Assembly: GCA_002205965.3 (NCBI GenBank) | Contig: NADL03000513.1 | Location: 1,364,001-1,428,000 of the forward strand | DNA length: 64,000 nt | Direction: 5' to 3' | From: Kappaphycus alvarezii | Taxonomy: Eukaryota; Rhodophyta; Florideophyceae; Gigartinales; Solieriaceae | The notes under the pieces: generated by a model | What the model was told of the DNA's origin: nothing | What the model saw: only the letters and a program-made list of their open reading frames with translations | The model's database searches: none | Part shown: positions 47,501-57,937 of the stretch, one piece after another | How positions within the stretch are numbered: position 1 is the first letter of the stretch | Layout of the letters: each line of letters starts with the position of its first letter | Translations under genes and position numbers: made by a program

Positions 47501-47860
47501 AACAACGGTGCTGGAGATAAGGGTATCTGGATGGACTATTAAATAGTTTGCATGGCGTGTAACGGCGATGGTGTCTCCGGCAATGTGCGACGCGCCTTCT
47601 GCGGAAAATGTGGGTATCCAGTCACAGCCTTGGTCGTTGGTGCCAGTGAAGACAATGCCAATGGTGTCGCCGTGAGAGACTTGCGTTTCCACCCACTCAT
47701 CAAGCAGTTGGACGCAGACTTGAGAACCTGTGGAAAGATCAATGGTTCTCAGTTGCTTCAAGGTGTTGGAATGATGAACATCTAGAACAGAAAGCCTTCT
47801 TGTGACTATGGTGAATGATGGACGGGCGGCATTCGCGGTGGAGATTGATGGCGGCTTCAT
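44596..47860 (-). CDS. DNA2: DNA replication helicase/nuclease DNA2 (two homopolymer shifts)
   Basis: The N-terminal half is the PD-(D/E)XK nuclease with its iron-sulphur Cys residues: FYCLRKSV (about residue 125) and CSKCFVNHKC (about 409-419), with LKGKIDAS and LELKTG carrying the acidic and Lys residues. The C-terminal half is a superfamily 1 helicase: GMPGTGKTTT (Walker A, about 685), VVDEASQ (about 800), VGDHYQLPP, RRQYRM, TVDQFQGKE and NVLITRAKRKLVLVG. DNA2 trims Okazaki flaps and resects double-strand breaks. The first in-frame ATG is at 47860. Phases 1-2-0 need one base at GGGGAAA (45738-45744) and at the G6 run (45133-45138); the first correction restores SYTNAAVDN, the conserved motif Ia. 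Corrected length 1088 residues, near the animal enzyme size. It converges with the Rrn7-like gene. Confidence 0.93.
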
Positions 47861-48002
47861 TGCATCCAAACCATCCACGGCAGGGCACGTCGCCAGAAAT
47901 GGCGGGAGTGGTTTGCGCGTCAAGTTTGGTAGTGCGGGTAGTACCGAACCGACAGTGGTACGGAAAAATCGCAGAATGAGCGATCATCGTCCCAATTTGA
48001 AA

Positions 48003-48081
48003 GGTACAGTACTGTACTGTAATGTTACTGCGTTGTCGTTGTAAGTACTGTACAGTACAGTACAGTAGCTGTACTGTACTG
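48003..48081. promoter_or_regulatory. GTAC palindrome cluster upstream of DNA2
   Basis: Two dense groups, GGTACAGTACTGTACTGTAA at 48003-48022 and AGTACTGTACAGTACAGTAC with CTGTACTGTACTGG at 48042-48080, lie 145-220 bp upstream of the DNA2 ATG on its transcribed strand. This is the clearest pairing of the word with an essential gene in the window. Confidence 0.6.
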
Positions 48082-48171
48082 GAACGTTTTACTCAAGGAA
48101 CTTTTTTTAGTCGTCTGTCCTCGATGGCCTCCTCGAAAGCTTTCGCCCCCTTCTCAAGTTGAGATCTTTTC

Positions 48172-48231
48172 GTGGACGGCGGCGGAGGTTTTGAGAATGT
48201 TGAGATTCTCAACACCTCCGCTGCCGTCCAC
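48172..48231. repeat. GC-rich hairpin, 27-bp arms and 6-base loop
   Basis: Left arm GTGGACGGCGGCGGAGGT continuing to GAGAAT (48172-48198), loop GTTGAG, right arm 48205-48231. Only two positions in 27 do not pair. Located between the DNA2 promoter and the hAT element; may be a foldback element, a structured RNA end or a terminator-like feature of a transcript not otherwise seen. Confidence 0.75.
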
Positions 48232-48583
48232 CGACTTATACACCTCAGGGGAGATATGGCGCACGATGGTCGACCTTCGCTTAGGAGACCCAGTACAGTA
48301 TTCTGCGGCCTCTAGCGCTTCCCTACCTGTCTAGAAGGTAACTGCACTGTTCCCCTCTCCTCGATATCATGGGCCATTACCAGGCCTCATTATTCATGGA
48401 CTTTTCCAAAAAGTCCATAAATAGCTTATTTATGGCGTTGCTGAAAGCTAAAATATGGACTCGATATGAACTCACTTCAGAGCACGTTTCATTGGTAGAT
48501 TATTGTCTATACAGTACACCCACCAGCACTAAGAACTGTTTGGATTTAAGTACTCCCTCGAGAGAAAGCTCGGCGATGAGAGC

Positions 48584-50950
48584 TCAGAAGTCATTTTTTT
48601 TGGCCTTAACGGTCGACAAGTCGCTCTCGACCTGCGATGTACCTGAGAATAAGGACGCCATCCTTCCCGTGAAACACTGCAAAGATGAGAAGCGGCTTTT
48701 CACAACTGACCAACAGTCATCAAACGACACGTGATATTTACAGGCCTCGACGGCAGAAAGTAAAGCTGGCTCATTGCCAACGGCCCGAACAAGGTGCTTG
48801 TACTCTTGTTCCATTGCCTCGATACGACTCGGCGCCTACCCAGACGAAACGAAAAGCTCGCGGTGAGTCCGAATGATTGTGCAGAACTCAGAATTCGAAA
48901 TCTTAGCCACCTGGTAAGGAACGACTGGCGGCAGTGCATTATCACTCTCGTTCGCATGGTCCCGTTCAGCAACAATACTGGAAACGCCTGCAGCACACGA
49001 GACCTGGAATACCGCAACGTCGTTCACCTCATGTTCGACAGCACATATATCCAAAGTCTGAAGCATGTTCATCACGAACGACCCCAGTTTTGTCACGAGT
49101 TGCTTCGTCGCAGTGATGGATACTGAGAAACAGTGGCACTCAGAGAGGACCTAATTTGGGACCATCGACTAACGAGGCTGGCTCCAACTCGGACAAACGG
49201 CCGCGTCCACCAACATACTGAAGCAGAGACGTCTTTAGGGCCATAAAAGTCGCCCGTTGCATCGAGATGGTTACATAATGGCCTTGAAGACACTTGAAAC
49301 TTGAGGTGGCCAGAACGGGAAACTCAGCAACAATCATGATGTAGACCCACCACTCATTCGACGGTGCATTGTTCTGCTTATTCTGCTCTATATAGGGGGG
49401 AATTTTTGGGTTATTTTAATGCATGGAAGATGTGGTCGGTTATATCCACGCGGCTAATGCGTTATGTGGGATAAGTCGTCGCTGATGGGTAACACTACAG
49501 TACAGTACATGACCTTCCTTACAGAGCCGGCTCAATGCCGGCGAGCAGGCATGCCGCGTTGGACATGACGGCCGCAGCAGCGTGCCTTTTGGGTAAGCAC
49601 CGCTCTAACCATCCCATGGGTCTCCATCGCTCGAACGGCCACGTTCCGCGCGACATCGGTTAGCACCGCGTACGCGTCTGGGTGCCAGCCTCCAAGGGTG
49701 GATATTGGGATAGGCACAAGCCTCCCTCTAGTAGCAGTCGCGAGCAGTGGTTCATACCTTCTACGTTTGGCGGAGATGGCTGCGTTGAGGGGGGTGAGTG
49801 GGTTGAAAGTACGCACTCTCCTATTGGAGGGCGCAAGGGGATTGACGAACGTGACGTCAAAAAAGTCCGTTCCTCCGTTGCTACCCATTGCCTCGATATC
49901 CGGCCTTGTGCGGTGAAGCCCCTGTCGCCGCTCGATAGCCGGATGACGGACTGCCTTCTGGAGGTCTTGGGCGAGGAGGACGACTTGACGGTCGTGTCGT
50001 CGGGTGCGGTGCCCACCATGCAGGCAGTGCATGAGGTGATCCCCGTGGCAGTCGAGGACCTCAGGGCAGTTTGGGCGTGGGCACGGCGTGTCTGGGGCGA
50101 AGAGCCCTATATATGTATGCATAGAAATCTCGTGCTGTTGGAACCACTCGCTGATCCTGCCCATCGACTCCCAGCGCGCATCGAACACTTTCGGCGCTTT
50201 GGATTTCATGACATTGATGAGGTTCTGCTGGCGCCGCAGATACAAGATGAAGGCAGTGAGTTGCTTGTAGAACCTTTCGTCGCCCAATTTCGTGTACGCG
50301 GACTGAAGAACGATGTCGAGTTGATAAGCGCCGCACCTTATTCGAATAAACCCTCCCTTTGCGACGTCTTGAAACCGCGTCGCAATACCAGAGACGCAAT
50401 CCGTCATCTTTTTCTCGCCGTGAGCCGAAATGTCGATGATGATATCCAGCCATGTCGGACAATAAACAGTGAGACCTTGAACGGCCGTGCCGAAAATCAC
50501 TGCAGCCTTGTGCATTTCAAAAAAAGGAACGACTGGTGTATGCACGTTGAAAATTCATGTTATGTTGAGGTGCGGTCGTACGCGAATGTCGAGATACGAT
50601 GTGCGCGTGTGCGCGGAAACTTCCATGGCAATCGCGAACGTCCACGCTTCCTCGAGCAGCTCACACACCTTTTGAATGTTTACCGCAGGAAATGCGAGCA
50701 TACTTTGACATCGTGTGGTCAGAGCACGGTCTAATGCTTTCCAATTCACTATGTTCCTTAGTGATCAGAAATACGCGAGCTTCATGGCGGAATGATAGCC
50801 CGACACAGAGATAGTCGATGTAAAGAAATAACTGCAGCTGGTTCTTGATGACGACACTGTAGCGATCGAGACCTTCGCCGCCTGGGAACTATTCGGAATT
50901 GTCGCCCACGTCCTCGAAATACGCCATCACGTTCGCGTGTGTTTGCCCCT
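48584..50950 (-). pseudogene. hAT transposase, interrupted by a retrotransposon
   Basis: N-terminal part (about 50950-50560): LQLFLYIDYLCVGLSFRHE, EEAWTFAIAMEVSAHTRTSY. Core (50545-50114): CVSGIATRFQDVAKGGFIRI, CGAYQLDIVLQSAY, LRRQQNLINVMKSKAP, RWESMGRISEW. After the insertion (49387 down): NEWWVYIMIVAEFPV, CLQGHYVTISMQRATF, PPVVPYQVAKISNSEFC, and the C-terminal dimerisation block SFDDCWSVVKSRF...GTSQVESDLSTVK (48800-48590). I know this arrangement from hAT-like proteins abundant in oomycete genomes. Besides the insertion there are shifts near 50555, 49150, 49096 and 48836, so it is inactive. A zinc-finger (BED-like) start near 51050 is possible. Confidence 0.75.
49388..50113 (-). mobile_element. 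5'-truncated endonuclease-type non-LTR retrotransposon inserted in the hAT gene
   Basis: The insert is 49395-50106 (712 bp), flanked by the direct repeat CTATATA (49388-49394 and 50107-50113). On the minus strand it codes from CPRPNCPEVLDCHGDHLMHC (finger) through RRHDRQ, RPDIEAMG and FFDVTFVNPL (endonuclease), and ends in MPARRH. The 3' end is AACCCAAAAATTCCCCCC, a C run in place of poly(A). Removing insert plus one repeat joins HTYI to EQNKQNN in frame, which proves the insertion. GTAC words at 49496-49510 lie in its 3' untranslated part. Confidence 0.88.
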
Positions 50951-51929
50951 AGACGTCTTCGAGGTTCCTCAGCATCCCGCCAATGATCATATTGACAATG
51001 GCAGCGTTGATCAAGACCTGATTTGTGCCGAAATTGTAGTGCAATGCACGGGAAAACCTTTACAGAGGTATCAACAAGAAATACCTAAGACAATGAGCGG
51101 GAAAAAGGTTGAAGGACCGTGCAACTACGTGGCGTCCTAAGTAATCTCTTTGTCTTTAAGCCCTGTAAGGGGAAGCAGCTCTTTGTCTTAGGAAACGTGT
51201 GGTAGAGGTTTTATAAGCTAGAAAACACTGAAAGTATGCTAGAAATACCTAATGGCAAAAGCAAGTGCTATGGGGACGGTCCGGAGGACTTAGATGAAAC
51301 GGCAGAGCTGTGGACAACAGGAAAAAGTGGCAAAAGCCGAGCATGAAGCGGCGGGTGAGGCCTTGAAAGGGGATTCAGATCCTCTAGAGGACGTAAATAA
51401 GCCTGTGGAGCGTCGGTAGTAGTTCCCGACTAGCATCGACGTGTCATCTAACTACAGAAATAGCTGTGCAGTGCTTCCTTCGCAGGCAACAGATTCTCAA
51501 AGAAAGCGCGTTTTTCGGCATCATCCGCGTTCTGATACTGCTTCTACCGCTCTGGTGCTGCTTTTACACATCGGGGCGAAAGGGCACCTTGATTTACTTC
51601 GTGTTGGTCGTGCGAGCCCGCTTGGACCCGAGCTTCACTTCACGGCCAAAGTAGACGGAGAAGAGATATTAGACGGAAACAAAAGCACCAGATACACCAG
51701 AGTCTGAATAAATGCTCCGCTAGGCCACACGCACGCAGAACTGAAGAGTGTGGCGCTTCTGGAATGGTATTTCATGGTCGCTTGAAGACATGTTGGTGGA
51801 AAACAACATCAAACGCGAGCGGAAAACAGTCAAACGCAATGATTTATTCATGGAATGCGCAAAATATTAAATATGGACCCGTATGAATTTTTTTGGCCCA
51901 AAGTGCATAAATACCGAGGCCTGGCTATG

Positions 51930-52330
51930 TTGCATTAACCTGCAAAAGGGTTGTCGGTGCTGTACGCCGTCACAACCGTCTCCGGTTTATTCTCTACCGC
52001 GAACTCACTAGCCTGGTTATTTCTCTCACCGTAATTCGGGAGCAAGTCTTTACCGCCGACCTCCACAAAGGCCCAGCCGAGCAACGCGCACTGTACCTCA
52101 TCATCGACGACCCTCTATTCGCGTCCACCCTAAAGGGTCTTGATGTGACCATTTTCAGTCCTCAATCCGCGTCATATCGCAACCAGGCCGTTAGAGGTGT
52201 CTCAGCACTTACACGAGCCGAACAGCGGAAAAGGGAATACTATGCGCTACCTTTTTGTGCCGAGGGTATGGACCTTCTACCTATTGCTACTGATATTTAC
52301 GGACAAATTGGGTAAACCGGACTCCAGGGA
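51930..52330 (+). mobile_element. Non-LTR retrotransposon endonuclease fragment, different subfamily
   Basis: Plus frames read CKRVVGAVRRHNRLRFILYREL, LIIDDPLFAS, LKGLDVTIFSPQSASYRN, then ALTRAEQRKREYYALPFC and MDLLPIATDIYGQIG. This is the RHN...LDVT...K..Y...F.P.....G pattern of the endonuclease and tail of this retrotransposon class, clearly diverged from the copies at 39 and 49 kb. It begins immediately beside the right end of the hAT element, whose left flank (CLEGNC at about 48340) could be its other part. Confidence 0.6.
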
Positions 52331-52515
52331 CTTCATGAAGTTAGTAACTTTTAAGCCGACCGTCGAGTGAAACCTCCTCTGTCTGGGTTCCAGAAGCTTA
52401 AGACACGTGTATCGGCATTTGTCCTCCAGTACAATTCGGTCATGCCGAATCACCGAAAACAGCCCACGTAACCCACCATGGGACATCCAGACGGGGCTTT
52501 TGCCTGATCCGTCAC

Positions 52516-52747
52516 TAGAATCCATGAAATAAAAGGTCTCCTTTTCTCTCCAGGAATAAAGGAAAAATGGACGGAAATTAAGTTGGAATTTGGTAGCAGT
52601 GGAGCTGCTAGTGGTGGAATAAATGCAAAGCTAGAGGGAAATCCGTCCTATTCGGGATAAATCCCCGAATACTACACCCTCCTGTGAATGCAACCGAAAG
52701 CAGTGGTGGAACAGAGTCAGAAGTAGAAGTTTTGAAGCAATTCATAG
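52516..52747 (+). repeat. Left arm of a 232-bp inverted repeat (gag-like fragment)
   Basis: Matches 55555-55786 in reverse complement with only about six or seven differences in 232 positions. It carries the same coding stretch as the right arm (TEIKLEFGSSG, INAKLEGNPSYSG) but with a stop where the right arm reads Ser, so the left copy is the damaged one. Confidence 0.85.
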
Positions 52748-55554
52748 AATCCTATTTAGCTCATTATAAGGATTTTAGTAATTTTTGACAGGATTATTAT
52801 AAATCTGGTAGTATTTACTGTAAATTAATTTTTTCAGTGTACGTAAACTATTTTCAGTCAATTATAGATCCGACCTCTCACAAGCACAGAATGAACGATT
52901 TTTGTCAATATTTTCGGCTCTGCTCTTTAGTTTATTTCCGCAATCTGGTCTTCTCTTAGTTACTGTTCCAACAGCGGGTTATTTTTGAGCCATACTGAAC
53001 ATATTTTTAAGAGAGTAACTAAGAAATTATCTTTACCTGTAGGCATTCTTTCTCGTTATGTTCCCCCTTCACTTTTTGGCTTTATTCCTTTAATATTCGT
53101 TTTCTTTTACGCGAGGAAAATTATACTTCTTTATAGTTTTTTCTTTTCTCTTTTTTGGTATATTCTCCTTTGACAGTAAATCTTTTATTGTTCGCGGCTC
53201 CTTTGATCTTCTTCGACCCTAAATATCTTTTTTCATAATCGAGATTTCTTCATGTGATATTCCCAATAAATAATTCTTTTAGAGGCGTTTTTCATTAATC
53301 CCCACTACAATGCCATTTTCCGCCTACTTCTTCAGTTCACCAAGAATGACAAGGTAAATATTTTGACGCTACTTAAACCTGTCTGGTGCGGCCTAAAATT
53401 TATCCATGCCCCTCCAACAATAAAAAAATGACAACTCACACACTTTTTGATACCCACCATGCACAGACTACCCCTTTCTAGTCCCATTGCCAAATAAAGT
53501 CATCCTCGCCATATTCTTTTCACCCCTTTATTCTCTTCGGGCCCAACAGACGTAGATAAATAACTTCGTCGCCAAAACAGGAAGCGCCTGACGGAGCTCG
53601 TTATCCGTCCCCTGGTCGAGATCGATGCTTAGAAAGTGTCACGGGGCTTTGAAAAGACATTAGATGATTCATTTGAGTGCTTTGAAGGATGGGTGGCACC
53701 AAAGCTCGTTTACGAAGTATAAGAAGGGGATGAAAGCTGTTTAGAGTCCGAAGAAGAAGACGGGAGGTTCCAATAGTCCAGGGATGAAGAAGAGGAAGGC
53801 GGAAAGGTTAATGCCAGAGGGTGGGGAACTTATTATATGGACTAGGTGATGCTATCCATGGATCCGGTTGAATGTACATTAAATATGTTGGATTTCTCGA
53901 AGGGATGGATAAGAAATAATTAGCCATTCAGAAATATTTCATGGGATTACATGGGTACTTATCATCTTTTGAGGGAAGTGCTAGGTTTTAATCTTGGGGA
54001 TGAAAATTTTGATGAGTACAGTTATTTAGTTTCTTTCAAGTATCTTCTCTCAAATTCTCTGTGTCCAAATGAGTTATTTTCCTTCTTTTTCTGGTACGTT
54101 TAGTAGTTTTATCGGGATTTAGGCTTGAGAAAATTCTATAAAAGCTGAGTAAATTACTTCCCCATGAGAGGAAAATCAAGTTTGGAGTAAACTTTGAACC
54201 ACAAACATTTAATCAGCTCTCTACTCTTGAAGCAAAGTCATAAATCTGTCCTCTTGGAGTCAATTACTAGATACATAACTCTTTTTTCACTTCTACTCCT
54301 CTCGTTTGTAGGTTAACGTATACAGTTGCACTTTGGTAGCTCGCAAAAACTCTCATTCCCAGAAGGTCGCGCTTCTTTTTCCCGTTGATACCATTTTTAC
54401 TCTATCACAGCTATTCGAGAATCAAATTTAATCGTCTTCTGGAATGGAAAGGATTTTCACTTTCGTCCTTCCACCTCCAGCCGGAAGTTGACGGCGCCGA
54501 CAGTCTCTTTTCTCCATCAATTACTAATATCTACTTTTGGTTAGTCCGTAAATCTTCTAGGAAAATGTTTAATGGAGTAGAAGGAGTACATATAGGTGTG
54601 GAATAATGGCGGTTCGATATTAAAAGCCCATCAAGACCAGCTTCTCTCCTCGCAGTTCACCTACGCACCACTTGCTGCTGAAAGATGAGAGCCAGACATA
54701 TTCTGTGCCTGACGAAATCCCTCGTCGATCTTTCTGGAGAAGAAGAAAGAATAATGTTCAATCACTGATCAATCGGCAAAAGTCTACATCCCTTTCAGGG
54801 TCCCAATCAAACCTCTCTGCTCTTTCTCCAATCCATCTTCTACAATACTACTGGTCAATCCTCTCTGCACATCTGTCACTCTATTAATGAAGTTGAATTC
54901 AATTGACCAAGCATACTCCAACTATCTCTTCTGGCCTACAAACGAAAACAACTGCCGTAATAACATTACTATTGTCGGTTCCAAGAGTTATAAGCAATTT
55001 ATAATGGATCTTCAAAGGGTTCATCATTTGCTAGAATAGTAATGTAACGGGTATTCGCTCTGGGAACATAGATAAAGTCGAGGTATCCAAATATTTACTG
55101 TTAAAGGAGAAATTAAAGTGCCTGCTTCACTAGCTGTGGCACGTAAGAACAACAAGTTAGTCACCAGAAAGTAGTTGACTTTTTAGGCCGCTGAGTTGGC
55201 TTTCATGAAGTTCAAGATTCATTGCGTTACAATCTTTGGATCAAAAGTAATTAAATTAGTATCTAAGTCTTCTTATAAACTATTTATAGCGGCTGTGCTG
55301 ATTAAATTAGATGAAAAGCTTTCAAAAAAGCACTGTAAAATGTTGTGATAAGCAGAGGGAAATATCTCCAAATCACAGCTTGAATCCTCTTTCAACACTA
55401 TAGTATCATTTTATGGCCGCTTTTATTATATGCCTTTTTGTGGAGTTACTCAATCCTCCGAGAAATGTATAAGAGAATTTCCTGCTTCGCTTCCCTGGTA
55501 CCCTAAATTTTATAGTTACCAATCTCTAGCGACACTTATATTGGCTGTATCTGC
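52748..55554. other. Spacer between the inverted arms, no recognised gene
   Basis: Mostly AT-rich; short ORFs at 52985-53173, 54385-54606 and 54672-54887 (+) lack motifs. The second half has slightly more protein-like composition and could be internal sequence of a decayed LTR element. Confidence 0.4.
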
Positions 55555-55869
55555 CTATGAATTGCTTCACGACTTCTACTTCTGACTCTGTTCCACCACT
55601 GCTTTCGGTTGCATTCACAGGAGGGTGTAGTATTCGGGGATTGATCCCGAATAGGACGGATTTCCCTCTAGCTTTGCATTTATTCCACCACCAGCAGATC
55701 CACTGCTACCAAATTCCAACTTAATTTCCGTCCATTTTTCCGTTATTCCTGGAGAGAAAAGGAGACCTTTTATTTCATGGATTCTATTGAGTAATTCTTC
55801 TCCTTTAAAAGCTGTGGTAAGCCTCTCGCTATAATTAATGTAAAATGTCCCTATCCATTTTGGTAGCAT
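55555..55869 (-). pseudogene. Gag-like fragment and right arm of the inverted repeat
   Basis: The minus ORF 55869-55615 (WIGTFYINYSERL, LLNRIHEIKGLLF, TEIKLEFGSSGSAGGG, LEGNPSYSG) has the look of an LTR-retroelement gag N-terminus in which a 'P..YSG' block precedes the capsid core; this is a resemblance, not a firm match. Bases 55555-55786 form the inverted repeat with 52516-52747. The frame ends in a stop shortly after and no capsid core is found. Confidence 0.4.
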
Positions 55870-57619
55870 TTAAATTCGACCACGTGACCTCAAATGCCGC
55901 CAAAAATGGCATCAGTATAACTTTGCGCACTCGCTCAGCAGTTAGCCTCACATTAATTCCTAATTTTAGATTGTACAGTTGAGAGCGCACTCAAAGGACT
56001 CGAGAATATTTATGGTTTCTGTTCGGGTGGTGGGGCATCATGCGTGAATAGAGGAGCAGAGGTCTGATCTCGACGTATTTTTGCAAACTATTTTGAGCTT
56101 TCGATCTGATAGTTCATAGATAATATAATACCATGCTCATTGCTCAGTTTTACTCTTCGTTTAGACAGGAGAGAAAGAATTTATCTGGCAATTCAAGTGC
56201 TTTTATGAACGCTGCGGTCCAAAATGATCAGCGCGCATGGAGTAGACTGGAGATCGGTTCTAGCCTACGTAATGATGAGTAAAAAATGGGCCGTGAGGAT
56301 GTTGGGAACAATCAAGCGCGCCAATAAAAGTTCCGTTGTACGGAATGGAGGCGAATGGGACAAGGCCTTTAGTTTGGCATCGTTACAGTTTACATGATCC
56401 AGGAACCCTCATCTAGCCGATTAGATTGATGTACATGATCAGCCCGAGAATGTTTTAAGGCAATGCTGTGGCTTTTCTAAGCGAAAAGGACCAGAAAAAA
56501 CGACTTCTCAATATCTTGGGGAGTTTAGGCTTAATGAAATGGTATTAGAAATATCTAGCGTTCAACGAGAGACCAAGTTAAAAGTTAAATCATTTAGAAA
56601 GTTTGAAAAATTCCTATTTGTTCATAGACGGGCACTTAGGTAGAATCAAAAACTGCCTGTCTTCGACTCATCCTTGTACAGCTCATGCGCGATGATCAAG
56701 GCAGGCAATTACAGTTAAGAACCGGCGTCTTCTACTGCAAAAGTTACCCGTAATGATACTCATGCGAGGAGGCTTTTCAAGTAAAGGAAGACACCCACAA
56801 ATTTTCTTACATCAGGGGACAGCATGAAATATGAGAAACAACGACTAGGGGAAGGAAAGGACATAAATAGTTGCAAAAAGTTAATGGTGGAATGCTAGAT
56901 AGGGAAATTATGAACCTTAAACAGTCAATGTGAAATGCGGGCAGCTTAGGCCTGGATTGCAAGATGGGAAATCACTAGCACTAAGACAAGGTTGATTTAC
57001 ATTCAGCTCTCTTCCTCTTATCTCTTCCCTGCTTGTAACCATTATCTCCCTCGAACTTCACGATGTCTATGAGAACTCGCATTTGTATCGCCCCGAGACG
57101 GTTGATGACGCAGACTTCTGTAATTAGAACACGAAGGGCCTTCGTTGCGACTTCTTTTCGCGAAGGCTTCCCCCATTCTGATTCTCGCCTTCTGTTTCGT
57201 ATGGGCTACGAATTTTTCCGGGTTTTAAGGGAGGAATAGCGAAGGGAATGTAGTAGAAGGATATACGACCGTGAAAAATGACAGGGCATGGGCGGCACTT
57301 GTGGATAAGTAGGTAATCGGGGGTAGGTAAAAAAGGGTCGAGCAGCACAACCTTGTTTCCGTAGGCCATATCACGTCTTCAAGGCTATTTTAATTCCTCC
57401 AACAAGCACACCTATAGCTCAGCTGCACCCCCGTGCAAGCTTCGTACTTATTATTTCATCAAGCAAGACGCCGCTAAAGTATACTCGCGAGAGAAGGGCG
57501 GGCGCCAGAAAGTTACTGGAGGTGGTGCATTTTTGAAGGCCCAGGAAGGTGCAGCGGTGAGGTGGGCATTTTTAGTCGTGCGGAGGACAGGTGTGGGGGT
57601 AAGAATGTAAGGCTGGTGG
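55870..57619. other. No supported gene
   Basis: A minus ORF at 57369-57124 has no recognised domain. The rest is AT-rich with scattered stops. Confidence 0.45.
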
Positions 57620-57937
57620 ATGGAGCATGCGCTTGATTTTTGTGCACCCGGAATTCACTTTGAGTGCGGGGGCGTGTTGGGTGATGAATGGTCATGTATC
57701 GTTAGTGATGCTGTATTTGTTCCAAAAACTGCGAGACGTACGCAGCATATTCTCTCCGCAGCGCATAATTTTGACTACAAGAAAGCGAAGAAACCTTTTT
57801 TCTCAGGGAAACACACAATGAAATCGCGTGCATTGGGCCCAAGCCAGAGCATCCTGGCCAATGGAGAATTGGGGCCAAATTGTTCTTTGATGAAAAAATT
57901 GAATCTGGATTTTCCTGATAATATAGCGTATTATTAG
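57620..57937 (+). pseudogene. Possible Copia protease/pre-integrase fragment
   Basis: One hundred and five codons with IVSDAVFVPKTARRTQHILSA followed by KKAKKPFFSGKH and SILANGELGPNCSLM, an order that resembles the stretch after the Copia protease active site (VLYVP...NLLS...F...G.LYL). The active-site Asp region is not recognisable and no neighbouring domain is found. Confidence 0.3.

Larger units (their letters stand above)
48381..51923 (-). mobile_element. hAT-family DNA transposon with nested retrotransposon
   Basis: The ends are inverted: the left starts CAGGCCTCATTATTCATGGAC (48381) and the right, reversed, starts CAGGCCTCGGTATTTATGCAC (ending 51923). The inside encodes a hAT transposase on the minus strand. 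The 8-bp flanks GCCATTAC and GCTATGTT agree only partly, so the duplication is not secure. The element contains the insertion at 49395-50106; without it the length would be about 2.8 kb. Confidence 0.75.

Noticed and set aside
1422-47860. Programmed ribosomal frameshifting or short introns at the gene breaks
   Set aside because: No slippery heptamer pattern, eleven independent sites in four unrelated genes, and exactly one missing base each; introns would not remove one base.
49532-50545. 337-codon minus ORF looking like a hAT-endonuclease fusion protein
   Set aside because: A 7-bp target duplication brackets the endonuclease part; the fusion is a by-product of insertion, not a gene.
49682-50734. 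350-codon plus-strand ORF
   Set aside because: It is the antisense of the transposase-endonuclease region; no motif of its own, and the minus-strand families are certain.
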